DNA from: Oceanobacter antarcticus
GTDB taxonomy: Bacteria > Pseudomonadota > Gammaproteobacteria > Pseudomonadales > Oceanobacteraceae
Length of the DNA stretch: 64,000 nt
Reading direction: 5' to 3'
Assembly (NCBI RefSeq): GCF_044962685.1
Contig: NZ_JBBKTX010000002.1
Coordinates: 62,001 to 126,000, forward strand
Positions 26,713 through 35,065 of the stretch are shown in pieces. Made by a program: the position numbers and the translations under genes. Under the pieces are notes generated by a model, which was not told the DNA's origin, made no database searches, and saw nothing but the letters and a program-made list of their open reading frames with translations. The first letter of the stretch is position 1. Each line of letters begins with the position of its first letter.

Positions 26713-27651
26713 TTAAAATGGCTCGTTATTGTCATCTTCGTATTCACTCCAGTCTTCTTCAGGAGCGTAGTATTCAGCAGCATCGTACTCATTCTTATTA
26801 ATGAATACATCACCCAAGCCAGCTTGGCTTAAATGAGACAACCCAGAAATTTTCAAACCACACGCTATACATTCAAATTTATTTGGTAAATTCTGTTGTT
26901 TTTCAATAATGGTGTCATCCTCCAGCGTGGTTGTTGGCGCGTAAATCGGCTCACCTTGAAGAATTGCCAGAGAACCACATGCTGGGCAATCTACTCTATG
27001 TCCAACGTGTTTAGTTGCCCAAACTTCAGCTTGTTTTGCAAGCGTCTCTTTATCCGCTTTTTCCTTTTCATCCCAAACTATTTTGTGAGACTTAATTTTT
27101 CCAGACACCGCTTTCGCGGCATCATCCAATGCAGCGCTAATAAGTTTAGAAGCCAACTCAGCCGCATCATCACCAATAAGATCAGCCAGTTCCTTTCCCA
27201 TTGTTTTTAAAAGTACGGAGCATGCTTTGTAAAAATTGGGTAGCCAAGAGGATTGACTTAGCCCCTCATAAGGAGAGTTTCCAGAATGAAGTTCCGCGTT
27301 TCGCATTCCTGTATGCGCAAGACAGAAAGCTTCGATTTCACTATTAAATTCTGGATATATGTCTCCTAATCTTGACAGAACATCTGCAACGATAATCGAT
27401 TTAGGAAGAAACTTTTTTGCGTTTGGCTCAAACCCAAGAGCATGATACAAATTGTGCCAATTTTTCTGATCCGCCAGTAAAACAGGACTTACGTTTGATA
27501 AGGCTGACCGAGATAAGAACTCTAATGAAAAACTTGAAAACAGAACAAATTGCCAATCAGTAGGATCATGTTGAAGCATTTGCTCGATATATTTTTGAGC
27601 CTTTATCAATAGAGCATCTTTTTCCCAGCTCGTAGGTGTTGTTAGTGACAT
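26713..27651 (-). CDS. putative HEPN ribonuclease with zinc ribbon
   Basis: 312 aa. Residues 1-170 are helical and include AHTGMRNAELHSGN, where Arg117 and His122 make the Rx4H signature of HEPN RNases. Residues about 220-270 hold a zinc ribbon (CPACG ... CIACGL). The C-terminus is acidic. It starts 10 bp before the stop of the dioxygenase gene, on the same strand, so is translationally coupled to it. HEPN proteins are frequent effectors in defence systems. Also possible is a non-catalytic HEPN adaptor; all residues needed are present. Confidence 0.55.
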   Translation of the reverse strand: MSLTTPTSWEKDALLIKAQKYIEQMLQHDPTDWQFVLFSSFSLEFLSRSALSNVSPVLLADQKNWHNLYHALGFEPNAKKFLPKSIIVADVLSRLGDIYPEFNSEIEAFCLAHTGMRNAELHSGNSPYEGLSQSSWLPNFYKACSVLLKTMGKELADLIGDDAAELASKLISAALDDAAKAVSGKIKSHKIVWDEKEKADKETLAKQAEVWATKHVGHRVDCPACGSLAILQGEPIYAPTTTLEDDTIIEKQQNLPNKFECIACGLKISGLSHLSQAGLGDVFINKNEYDAAEYYAPEEDWSEYEDDNNEPF

Positions 27652-28301
27652 ATTTTATCTTCCAAATAAACGCGTTCAATTATTCGATCTTCATAGCCGT
27701 CGGTTATTTTTGACCGACCATGCAGCATTCGCCAATTATCAATTACTAAGGAATCGGCCTTTTGATGTAAATAAACATGTTTTGTATCAGCTTCTTCTAT
27801 CTTCAATTTGATAGAAAATACTCCATCCTTTCCCGCCGGAGAAGCTGGAATTATGAACGAATTATCCCATCTAAAAAGGCTCGGAGTTCCTGATTGAAAC
27901 ACTCTCATCAACGGGATTTCTCCATTAATTGGTCGTCTGGGCTTAACGAGAGTGCGCTCAAGCCTTCGCTTTCCCAACTCACATACCAGTTCATTTCCAT
28001 CAAGCAATTTGGTTGAAACAGAGCTACACCCCTTGATGCAACGAAGCAAGATGTACCGGGGAGGCCTAGCCCAGTGCGCAAGATCGGTATGCATCGGAAA
28101 ATCATTGTAACCGTATTGTCCACTATATGTATTAGGCGTGCTGTCCTTCATTTTTGCGGGAACAAGCTTATGAATATTGGATGCCTGTTCTAGACCTTCA
28201 CTTTCCTTAAAATGTCGCAGAAATTCTTCCGTGGTAAGATGTTTCATATATTCTCTCAAGAATACATATCCATCCCTTTTTAAAAGACCTTTTAGTGTCA
28301 T
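27642..28301 (-). CDS. TauD/TfdA-like 2-oxoglutarate/Fe(II) dioxygenase, copy 1
   Basis: 219 aa. The iron site is intact: His71 and Asp73 in PMHTDLAHW, His194 in NWRMLHGRS; Arg210 in IIERVYLE would bind 2-oxoglutarate. It is shorter than TauD (about 280 aa). Substrate unknown. It is coupled to the HEPN/zinc-ribbon gene by a 10-bp overlap and lies 103 bp after the helicase gene. Together with copy 2 at 31865 it brackets the OLD nuclease/helicase pair. Confidence 0.7.
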   Translation of the reverse strand: MTLKGLLKRDGYVFLREYMKHLTTEEFLRHFKESEGLEQASNIHKLVPAKMKDSTPNTYSGQYGYNDFPMHTDLAHWARPPRYILLRCIKGCSSVSTKLLDGNELVCELGKRRLERTLVKPRRPINGEIPLMRVFQSGTPSLFRWDNSFIIPASPAGKDGVFSIKLKIEEADTKHVYLHQKADSLVIDNWRMLHGRSKITDGYEDRIIERVYLEDKICH

Positions 28302-28404
28302 TTTTATTCTCTTTCAAACTAAAGGCCAACAAAAGCCACTCGACCAATAGCGGACATTAAAATAAAACATAGAACCTATGTCTGGATCCAAATGATCTCT
28401 ACAC

Positions 28405-29538
28405 TTAAAAAGCTGTTCCCTGATAAACTCTAATGCCGTTAAGGGCCTCTATTTTCTTTTTATCAAGCACAAAGCAGACGCTGTATTTAGCTCTTGTCAT
28501 TGCAACATAAAGACCAGCTCGTGATGTGTCAGCCAGTTTTTTTTCTGAGTTTTCTAACCATTGGATTATTGGATCGGTTGGGTATATTAGCACTCGATCA
28601 AACGTAAGCCCCTTTGACTTTCCAAATGTATACACAGGGTAATTTATGTTTACCTTTGTTTTGACTGAATGCCGAAGCTGCACAGGGGTGAATTCATTTA
28701 AGTATAATTCGACTTTAGATTTTTCAACTATAAAAACCCCATCGTGACCTGTAACCGCGTTATTGCCAGTTGTCGCTTTTGGTAATGCAGGATAAATACT
28801 ATTCGAGTAGTCACATATTTGACCGGAGCAACGATGATTCACTGTTAATGAAGTATTATCGGTATCAATTTTAATCGTGTCATCGGAAAAGAAATTTACA
28901 ATGCTCGCTCTTTTATATTTTGCGTTTTTCTGGGCATTGTTGGTTGAATACGTTGCCTGCCTTGGATCGCCCACAAGTAATATGCTTGTATCGCAATCAA
29001 AGAGCAGTTTTAAAAGATCTAAGTCATAACCAGCAAGATCTTGAACTTCGTCAATAAAGATATTGTCGAAGCATTGAGATATTCTATTGATAACTTTCCC
29101 GCCAGATTCTTTATTACACCGAACTACAAATTTAGCCAACTTATCTGAGTAAATCTTCCCGCTTTGAGAGAAATAAAACTCACAGGGGTTTTTTGCCTCC
29201 CCCCAATAGACTTTTTTACCATCCTCTGTTTCGTACCGTAATCCAGATTTTCCACTCACGAGAATTAAGCCAGTGATGTCTTTATCAGTAACACAGTCTT
29301 GATAAGGTCTGACACCGTGCTGAATTAGAAATGAAAACCAAGTTTGAATCGTAATTAGTGTTGGAATGTAGCCGTAACTTTCCTCAATCAGTTTTTCTCT
29401 TATTTCCTGCTCACAAGCCTCTGTGAATGTTGTAATAAGCACAGACTCACCAGCATTCGCTTTCTCTAACGCCTTTTCAACTAATTTGGTGGTCTTACCT
29501 GATCCAGCGGAAGCAATGATTAGCTCATTGGTCATCAC
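28405..29538 (-). CDS. gajB: UvrD-like helicase of a Gabija-type pair (GajB-like)
   Basis: 377 aa. Superfamily 1 helicase motifs are all present: Walker A ASAGSGKTT (9-17), TFTEACEQEI, IQTWFSFLI, Walker B FIDEVQDLAG, VGDPRQATYS, NHRCSG, TFGKSKGLTFDRV and YVAMTRAK. It is shorter than GajB (about 490 aa) because it lacks most accessory insertions. GTG 29538 has GAGG 6 bases upstream; the next codon is ATG. It overlaps the OLD gene end by 14 bp, so the two products are made together. In Gabija it forms a complex with GajA. Confidence 0.75.
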   Translation of the reverse strand: MMTNELIIASAGSGKTTKLVEKALEKANAGESVLITTFTEACEQEIREKLIEESYGYIPTLITIQTWFSFLIQHGVRPYQDCVTDKDITGLILVSGKSGLRYETEDGKKVYWGEAKNPCEFYFSQSGKIYSDKLAKFVVRCNKESGGKVINRISQCFDNIFIDEVQDLAGYDLDLLKLLFDCDTSILLVGDPRQATYSTNNAQKNAKYKRASIVNFFSDDTIKIDTDNTSLTVNHRCSGQICDYSNSIYPALPKATTGNNAVTGHDGVFIVEKSKVELYLNEFTPVQLRHSVKTKVNINYPVYTFGKSKGLTFDRVLIYPTDPIIQWLENSEKKLADTSRAGLYVAMTRAKYSVCFVLDKKKIEALNGIRVYQGTAF

Positions 29539-31171
29539 TTATAGCCTCGGTAATATAGTCTGGGTAAATAATATTCTCCGTACTATCGAAGATCTTTAAA
29601 GCACATTCAGTCTTGTTTGACTTCATATATTTATGAAGATCATCTATTTCATCATATTCAACGCCAAGTATTTTTTTCGTATTCTTAAAGCCATTTGCTT
29701 TAAGAAATTTTGGTTCAAGTGTGTTGTAGTTGAATTTTCTATCGCCAATTTTTAACTCACCAATATCAATATCACTATCGTAATGTATCGTTATATTGGC
29801 TTTGGCGTTGTCGCCCAAATAGTCGCTGTATTTCTTCTCCAACGCTTCAATATCACCGTCATTGTCAGTTACTACACAAACCCGTTGAGATAGCTTAACG
29901 GCTATTTCAAGGAATCGTAAAAACGATACACCAACAGAGATAACATCAATACGGTCTTCTATTGGTAGCTTGCCGCCATTAGCAGTCATATAGGCTTTTT
30001 GTATTACCAACTCGTCCGAATCACCCTCAACTAAGATAGCTTTATCACACAGAATTAACCTCAAAGTGTCGTAGCCCTGTATCTTCTCAAAGAACTTTTT
30101 AGTATCTGGTGATAAGCCGTCCATTTTTACAGGCTTTCTATCATTGAGCAGCGTTAAACAGTCCAGCCCCAGTTTGTTTGCAACAAAGCTACTGTGTGTT
30201 GTCACAAGTATTTGCTTCTCAGTACAGCTTGCCTTAACTGACTTTATTAGCTCGTTAAGCTTACTATGTGAGAGGTGATTCTCTGGCTCTTCCAGTAGAA
30301 TAATATTGGCTTCCTGAGCCTTGTTATGAGCCAGGGCGAGGTTTGTTTTTATAATGCTTTGTTCACCTTTTCCTATGTAGTGAAAGGGTATGTCTTCAAG
30401 GTAAGTGGTAAGGCTGCTTTCCCAAGCGTGTTTTGATGATAATTCAACAGATATAGAGACAGTTTTTTCACTAACTTTTGAGGCAGTAGTCAGTTTGTCG
30501 TTAATAGCTTGTATGGATTTGTTGTCCATAAAATGCTCTTTCATTTCTCGATGTGACCGAGAAATATTGACTATCTCTTCTGGGGTTAAAAGCTCTTTAA
30601 CAATTCTGCTAATATAAACATCGGAACCATTACTAAATTTTGTGCTTGATGAGTCTATGAATGCTGATTTAAGAGGGATGTTTCTTGCGGTGATAGGATC
30701 TCTTGAAAAGCCTTTCCAAACGATACGGTAATATTCGATTGGAAGAGTTTTTAGATCACCAGATTTGATTAGCTCCTCATAAACTGGTTGGTAGGAATCG
30801 TCAAATTCAACCTTCAAAAACACTCCACTACAGTCAGCTCCGTCAGTGTTTTTGGTACCCTTTAAAAAAGGTCTTTCTTCTCCTTCAAGGTATAGCTCAA
30901 TGAGTATGCTTGGTGGTGGAAGAGGGTTGTCTGTTGTTAGGCTATTTAAGTACTCCTCAACAGCCTCGTTGTTAAATAAGTATTGGCTAAGCTCATACTG
31001 CAAATATCGCCCATTATAAAGCCCAGTAAGAGCTATGTTTATGGCTTCCAGAATGGTTGATTTTCCAGCCTCATTGTCACCAACAACGATGTTCAAGCCC
31101 TTGTTTAGAGATAAGGTGAATCGATCCTTAAATCCCTTGAAGTTTTCAATTACGACTTTATCTATTACCAC
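29525..31171 (-). CDS. gajA: OLD-family nuclease of a Gabija-type pair (GajA-like)
   Basis: 548 aa. N-terminal ABC-type ATPase: Walker A GDNEAGKST (31-39), signature GKGEQS (267-272), Walker B ILLEEPENH (291-299) and His326. C-terminal TOPRIM: Glu382 in LVEGDSDE and the D436-N-D438 motif in VVTDNDGD. Size and layout match class 2 OLD nucleases such as GajA. A GTG appears to be the start; no upstream ATG is in frame. The helicase gene overlaps its end. Gabija cuts DNA when cellular nucleotides fall during phage replication. Confidence 0.8.
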   Translation of the reverse strand: MVIDKVVIENFKGFKDRFTLSLNKGLNIVVGDNEAGKSTILEAINIALTGLYNGRYLQYELSQYLFNNEAVEEYLNSLTTDNPLPPPSILIELYLEGEERPFLKGTKNTDGADCSGVFLKVEFDDSYQPVYEELIKSGDLKTLPIEYYRIVWKGFSRDPITARNIPLKSAFIDSSSTKFSNGSDVYISRIVKELLTPEEIVNISRSHREMKEHFMDNKSIQAINDKLTTASKVSEKTVSISVELSSKHAWESSLTTYLEDIPFHYIGKGEQSIIKTNLALAHNKAQEANIILLEEPENHLSHSKLNELIKSVKASCTEKQILVTTHSSFVANKLGLDCLTLLNDRKPVKMDGLSPDTKKFFEKIQGYDTLRLILCDKAILVEGDSDELVIQKAYMTANGGKLPIEDRIDVISVGVSFLRFLEIAVKLSQRVCVVTDNDGDIEALEKKYSDYLGDNAKANITIHYDSDIDIGELKIGDRKFNYNTLEPKFLKANGFKNTKKILGVEYDEIDDLHKYMKSNKTECALKIFDSTENIIYPDYITEAISDDQ

Positions 31172-31308
31172 ATCAGTTCCATCATGTGTTGGGATTAATA
31201 TAATCAGAGCCTTTAATCATTAATGTCCGCTTAGGGTCGAAACGAGCCAAAACCTAACCAGCTATATCAATACAAGATAACCACATAAACCATTACGGGC
31301 AAACACAA

Positions 31309-31476
31309 TCATTGATACAGCTTAAGGTTTATCTGAATAACGCAGATATTGCCGTGATCGTCCTCCACTGGCGAAACAGTGGTCGAGGTTAAGCATTCGA
31401 AATGCTTACGTCCATCTAATCCGCGTAGGGTTGGTTCAGGTTTCCAAAGGGCTGGAATACGCTCTTTGGTCTCCAT
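31309..31476 (-). CDS. 55-aa small protein or gene remnant
   Basis: Open frame METKERIPALW to CVIQINLKLYQ, ending 138 bp before the OLD gene. The frame extends upstream without a stop for about 13 codons beyond the ATG, with coding-like composition, which suggests the 3' remnant of a larger gene. No Shine-Dalgarno is visible. Too short for an ordinary gene call but more protein-like than the surrounding shadows. Confidence 0.4.
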   Translation of the reverse strand: METKERIPALWKPEPTLRGLDGRKHFECLTSTTVSPVEDDHGNICVIQINLKLYQ

Positions 31477-31534
31477 GAAATGGTCATAGGGTATCAGGGA
31501 ATAGTTAAGCGAGGTTTAATGGCGAACCAAAAGA

Positions 31535-31564
31535 AAAGGCCCGTCAAATAATTGACGGGCCTTT
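31535..31564 (-). terminator. strong rho-independent terminator
   Basis: AAAGGCCCGTCAA (31535-31547) and TTGACGGGCCTTT (31552-31564) form a 13-bp stem with a 4-base loop. The minus-strand copy runs into TTCTTTT, so it ends the transcript of the 31590-31811 gene and separates it from the OLD/helicase genes. Confidence 0.85.
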
Positions 31565-31589
31565 GTATTTAGTTGAGCTCAAGTATAAC

Positions 31590-31811
31590 TCAGTACGGTG
31601 AGTTCTTTATGCCTTCTGAGACATGAACGGCATCTGTAGGGAGGCCAAACTTTTCCGCTAACATGGTTGGAGTGACTGATGGGTTGCTTGTAAGCTTAAA
31701 GATTCTTTCAAGATCAGTAGAATCCTTAGATTTATCAGTGGCTTGCAATTTTGCTCTTTTGTCAGCAGGACGAAAGGCGTGTGATCGACTATTTGCAGTA
31801 GAAGTTGACAT
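31590..31811 (-). CDS. small protein, 73 aa, between dioxygenase copy 2 and the terminator
   Basis: N-terminal 35 residues are Ser/Lys-rich and likely disordered. The C-terminal half has a short helix-turn-helix-like stretch (NPSVTPTMLAEKFGLPTDAV). ATG 31811 has a near-ideal GGAGG 5 bases upstream. It shares strand and likely transcript with dioxygenase copy 2 (54 bp upstream). Possibly a small DNA-binding regulator; not recognised. Confidence 0.6.
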   Translation of the reverse strand: MSTSTANSRSHAFRPADKRAKLQATDKSKDSTDLERIFKLTSNPSVTPTMLAEKFGLPTDAVHVSEGIKNSPY

Positions 31812-31864
31812 GTCCACCTCCATTCTTTCTCAAATCATAATGCTATATGTGGTTGATGTATATG

Positions 31865-32863
31865 TCAACCTTCCTGCCGGTAAAATAACTCATCTTCGGG
31901 AAGCCCTGCTGGTTGGGGGAAGTTGTTCACATATACCCGAAATAATAGCCTCGGCTCGTCAACTGCCTTAAGCGACTTTATTGCCTTTCTGCCGTGTAGG
32001 CATCGTCTGTTGTTAAAAACCAGTGTTTCTCCTGGTTTCAGAATGATGTTTTCTCCCAAGTCGATGTTCTCAAGAAGTTTGTAAAGGGTGGTATAAACCT
32101 CTGCTCCTTCCAGTGAGCTTGGTAGGCACTTCTCCCACCTCATTAAATCTACACCATTGTTAGAAAAGACAATCGGTTTTGATTTGTATTTCTTGATTGG
32201 TTTAACGGAGTCTGGGCTTTGAAATGAGAACCAATTTCTTTTAAGGAAATTGAAAGAGTTTCCCATCTTTTCTTTAATAATATCGATATCTAAAACGAAT
32301 GTACCAACTTTTTCCGAGTTGCGAATACATGTGAGCGACAAGTAGTCAGGTGCTCTGCATTTGTTGGCATGATTTGTCTCTTCTGAGAATCTTAAATATC
32401 CCATATCACTATGATAGGGAAGGTATTTAGCACCTTGGCTGCCAACTTGATCAGTTATCTTGGGGGTAACCTCTCGTAGGTATTCACCACCATTTTCTGT
32501 CTTGTAGGCTGTGACATAACCTTTCAGAATATCTCTAATAGCCAAAAGCCTCAATACTGCATTATTTTTGATAGTAAGCTCTCTGTGAGACTGTGAGCTT
32601 ACTTCTCTGAGGGTTTTTTCATGTAGCGGGTCTTGAGGAAACCGGAAGTAAGATAATTCTCCTTTTAAAAATTCCTGTAGTTCATCCTGATTGTCTCTCG
32701 TTAAGGCGTTTGTCATGATTTTCTGTACTATTTTTATATCCTCGTGGGTGTACTCTTCAACATCCATATATTTATCCGCTATTAAATTTTCGGTGATTAT
32801 ATGGGGATATTGTATGTGAGTTGGAAATGGGTTTGTATTCTTACTGAGAGACAAAGTTGCCAA
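31865..32863 (-). CDS. TauD/TfdA-like 2-oxoglutarate/Fe(II) dioxygenase, copy 2
   Basis: 332 aa. Intact iron site: His151 and Asp153 in LPYHSDMGYL, His290 in NNRRCLHGRK, and Arg309 in LLFRVYV for 2-oxoglutarate. It is related to copy 1 in the LHGR motif but longer, with a 140-residue N-terminal extension. TTG is the apparent start; an internal ATG at 32767 would give 300 aa. Lies between the relaxase gene (86 bp) and the small gene at 31590, in an AT-rich block. Substrate unknown. Confidence 0.68.
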   Translation of the reverse strand: MATLSLSKNTNPFPTHIQYPHIITENLIADKYMDVEEYTHEDIKIVQKIMTNALTRDNQDELQEFLKGELSYFRFPQDPLHEKTLREVSSQSHRELTIKNNAVLRLLAIRDILKGYVTAYKTENGGEYLREVTPKITDQVGSQGAKYLPYHSDMGYLRFSEETNHANKCRAPDYLSLTCIRNSEKVGTFVLDIDIIKEKMGNSFNFLKRNWFSFQSPDSVKPIKKYKSKPIVFSNNGVDLMRWEKCLPSSLEGAEVYTTLYKLLENIDLGENIILKPGETLVFNNRRCLHGRKAIKSLKAVDEPRLLFRVYVNNFPQPAGLPEDELFYRQEG

Positions 32864-32949
32864 TTTATTCTTCTGCTATCGCTATCAGAGTCTATGGCAG
32901 GTTCGGTTCTATTGCACTTTAAATGAGATATTTTGCCACTCATTGTGCG

Positions 32950-34248
32950 TTACAGATCCAAAGATATTATGGGGTGCTGAGATCTATATTTCCTTTTCTG
33001 CTCTATCTGCGCAAATACATCCCGCACCGGCTGTTGGCTTTGCTCCGGAACATGAGCGAACAGGGTGTCTTTAAACGCAGCGACCTCCTGTTGTCGTTGC
33101 CTGTGCAGGATATCAAGCTTGTTTTGTAAGGCCTGTCGTTCTTGTAGCTGGGCATAGATTAGGTCATCGCGCTGTTGCTGGTCGCGCTTGAGAGCGTCCA
33201 GAGTGCTCAGATCGTTTCGTTGTTGCAGTGTCTGATGACGGCCTGTCAATCGTTGCCACAGGCCTTTCAGGCCACGGCTAAGGCGAGCTTGGCGCTGCAC
33301 CACTTCCTGCTGCCAGCGTTCATCCTGCTTGGCCTTCATTCGGTCACGTTCGCCCTGATGCTGGGCGATCATGTCTTGTCTTTGCTGTTTTAAGGGGACA
33401 AGGCGGGGCTGATATTTCTGCTTGATCTGCTCCAGCCCTACGCGGACACTGTTCAACAGGGCTTGTGAATGTCTTGCCTTAACCTCATCCACGGTGGGCA
33501 GAGCGGTGCGCTCCCCCAGCCTGGACTGCAAGGTGGGGTTTTTCTGGTTTAACCAGCGTGACAGTGAATACACTCCCCCTTGCCAGTCCACGGCAACATA
33601 GCCGCGCCGATCACCTTGTGCCAACGCGTAGCCTTTGCGCTCCAGTGCGGCGGCAAAGTCGGGTTGGTTGTCGGTGGTGGCCCAACATTCCTTTAGGGTG
33701 GTTTTGATCTCCTGCGGAGATTGTTTCAGGCGTTTGGCCTGCTGCCATTCGGCCAGCGTAAAATTGAGTGGGTTTCGCTGCTTTCTGTCAATGAGACCAT
33801 CCGGCATTTGCCAGCCATGCTCCAGATACAGCTCCCGCGACAGGCCGGTCAGCTTGTCTTTATAGAAGGCCATGTTGACGGCTTTCATCTGCTGGCTGTC
33901 GATCCTGCTCCAGACCGCGTGGGCGTGACGGCGGCCTTCTTTCTCATGAAACACGATCACGCGGGGATGTCCGCTCAGTTGCAGGCGTTCCTCCGCGCGG
34001 GCAATCGCGTCTTCGTACGCAGCGATATCGGCACGCTCATGCGCAGGCGGTGACAAGCTCATTGAGAACAAAAACTGAGAACAGCGTGTGCCTTTGGCGA
34101 CGGCTTCGGCTTCTTTAAACGCGCCGGGAATATTGTTGGCGATAAATCCGGAGACCTCATGGACTTCAATACGCTCGTTATCATTCGCATTCAGCAGATG
34201 AGCGGCTAGCTGGGCAGCGTTGCTGCGCTGTGAGGCTTTTAGGATCAT
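32950..34248 (-). CDS. MOBP-like relaxase
   Basis: 432 aa. Nicks the transfer origin and pilots the strand. The metal-binding histidines lie in VIVFHEKEGRRHAHAVWSRI (His101, His108, His110). The start at 34248 overlaps the mobC stop by ATGA; the longer frame has no ribosome-binding site. The first 75 residues contain no tyrosine, unlike VirD2/TraI of the same superfamily. The C-terminal half is a long charged coiled coil with QQRDDLIYAQLQERQALQNK-type repeats. Coupled to mobC; the 168-bp gap beyond mobC probably holds oriT. Confidence 0.8.
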   Translation of the reverse strand: MILKASQRSNAAQLAAHLLNANDNERIEVHEVSGFIANNIPGAFKEAEAVAKGTRCSQFLFSMSLSPPAHERADIAAYEDAIARAEERLQLSGHPRVIVFHEKEGRRHAHAVWSRIDSQQMKAVNMAFYKDKLTGLSRELYLEHGWQMPDGLIDRKQRNPLNFTLAEWQQAKRLKQSPQEIKTTLKECWATTDNQPDFAAALERKGYALAQGDRRGYVAVDWQGGVYSLSRWLNQKNPTLQSRLGERTALPTVDEVKARHSQALLNSVRVGLEQIKQKYQPRLVPLKQQRQDMIAQHQGERDRMKAKQDERWQQEVVQRQARLSRGLKGLWQRLTGRHQTLQQRNDLSTLDALKRDQQQRDDLIYAQLQERQALQNKLDILHRQRQQEVAAFKDTLFAHVPEQSQQPVRDVFAQIEQKRKYRSQHPIISLDL

Positions 34249-34616
34249 GTCTCTTTCATTCCCAGAGCTTTGAAAATGAGGTTGCGGATCTGGTGAATTT
34301 CGGCGCATGCGGCCAATAGCACCAGCTCGGTTTCGCGGGAGGGCATGATTAGCAAACCACTGTTTACCGCTCGGGCGATCTGATTGAGGTTGTTGGCAAT
34401 GCGTGTGCGGCCCAGTTCGCCAATGATTTGCGACAGGGCCTCATGATCTTTGGCGGGAAACTTGTGCCGTGTACGGCGCGGTGAAATTTGCTCATCCAAC
34501 ACCCGCTCCCGGATGTACTGCGCCAGTGACGTTCCGGCAGCCAAGCGCTCTAGCAGAGCACGTTCTTCTGGTGTAAATCGGATCGACAAGGATTTATCTT
34601 TGCGTGGTCGGGTCAT
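34245..34616 (-). CDS. mobC: MobC-family relaxosome protein
   Basis: 123 aa, basic. It contains the MobC signature LGRTRIANNLNQIARAVNSG at about 68-87, and an N-terminal ribbon-helix-helix-like part (LSIRFTPEERALLERLA) for DNA binding. MobC melts oriT and helps the relaxase. Four-base overlap with the relaxase gene. Divergently transcribed from the plus-strand gene at 34784. Confidence 0.85.
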   Translation of the reverse strand: MTRPRKDKSLSIRFTPEERALLERLAAGTSLAQYIRERVLDEQISPRRTRHKFPAKDHEALSQIIGELGRTRIANNLNQIARAVNSGLLIMPSRETELVLLAACAEIHQIRNLIFKALGMKET

Positions 34617-34783
34617 GGGGTCTCCTAGGTTGGAGACAGCCTAAACAGAATCGTACTCCGATCCGGGAAATTACACGGTGACATATCAGGAGGGCGAGAA
34701 GCACAAGAAGAGCGGTGTTTCCCGCATGGCAGGGGCGTGGATGATACAACCAAGCTCTCACCTGAACCTGAAAGGACCACGCC
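34617..34783. promoter_or_regulatory. candidate oriT/regulatory region before mobC
   Basis: Non-coding 167 bp between divergent mobC and the 34784 gene. A short inverted repeat TCTCC (34621-34625) and GGAGA (34632-34636) lies next to the mobC start, and ATCGTAC/ATCCGGG sequences follow (34652-34669). In MOBP systems oriT sits just upstream of the mob genes, so this is the expected place. The exact nick site cannot be assigned. Confidence 0.4.
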
Positions 34784-35035
34784 ATGACAGACGATACGCA
34801 GTACAGCTTGAATTTTGATCCTGATCTCTACCGTCACCATCTGGAGGGGATGGATATTAGCGAAGAAGAGGCGCAGCAGTTGATGGCAGCGCTTTGGCAC
34901 ATCATGCAAACCTTTGTGGATATTGGCTGGGGTGTCGATGCCGTACAGCAGATCTTTCCCGACCTATTTGAAAATACTTCTACTGAGTTTGAATCCACGC
35001 TACAACAGAATAATCAATCAAGATCACAGGACTAG
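34784..35035 (+). CDS. small acidic protein next to the integrase, 83 aa
   Basis: Acidic and helical: SLNFDPDLYRHHLEGMDISE, then EAQQLMAALWHIMQTFVDIG; tail Gln/Ser-rich. Good ribosome-binding site (AAAGGACC) 8 bases before the ATG. It lies 30 bp before the large serine recombinase on the same strand and is probably in its operon. It could be a directionality or accessory factor; large serine recombinases need such a partner for excision. Not recognised by name. Confidence 0.55.
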   Translation: MTDDTQYSLNFDPDLYRHHLEGMDISEEEAQQLMAALWHIMQTFVDIGWGVDAVQQIFPDLFENTSTEFESTLQQNNQSRSQD

Positions 35036-35065
35036 ATAGTTCTAAAGACGATGAAAGGCCAACTC

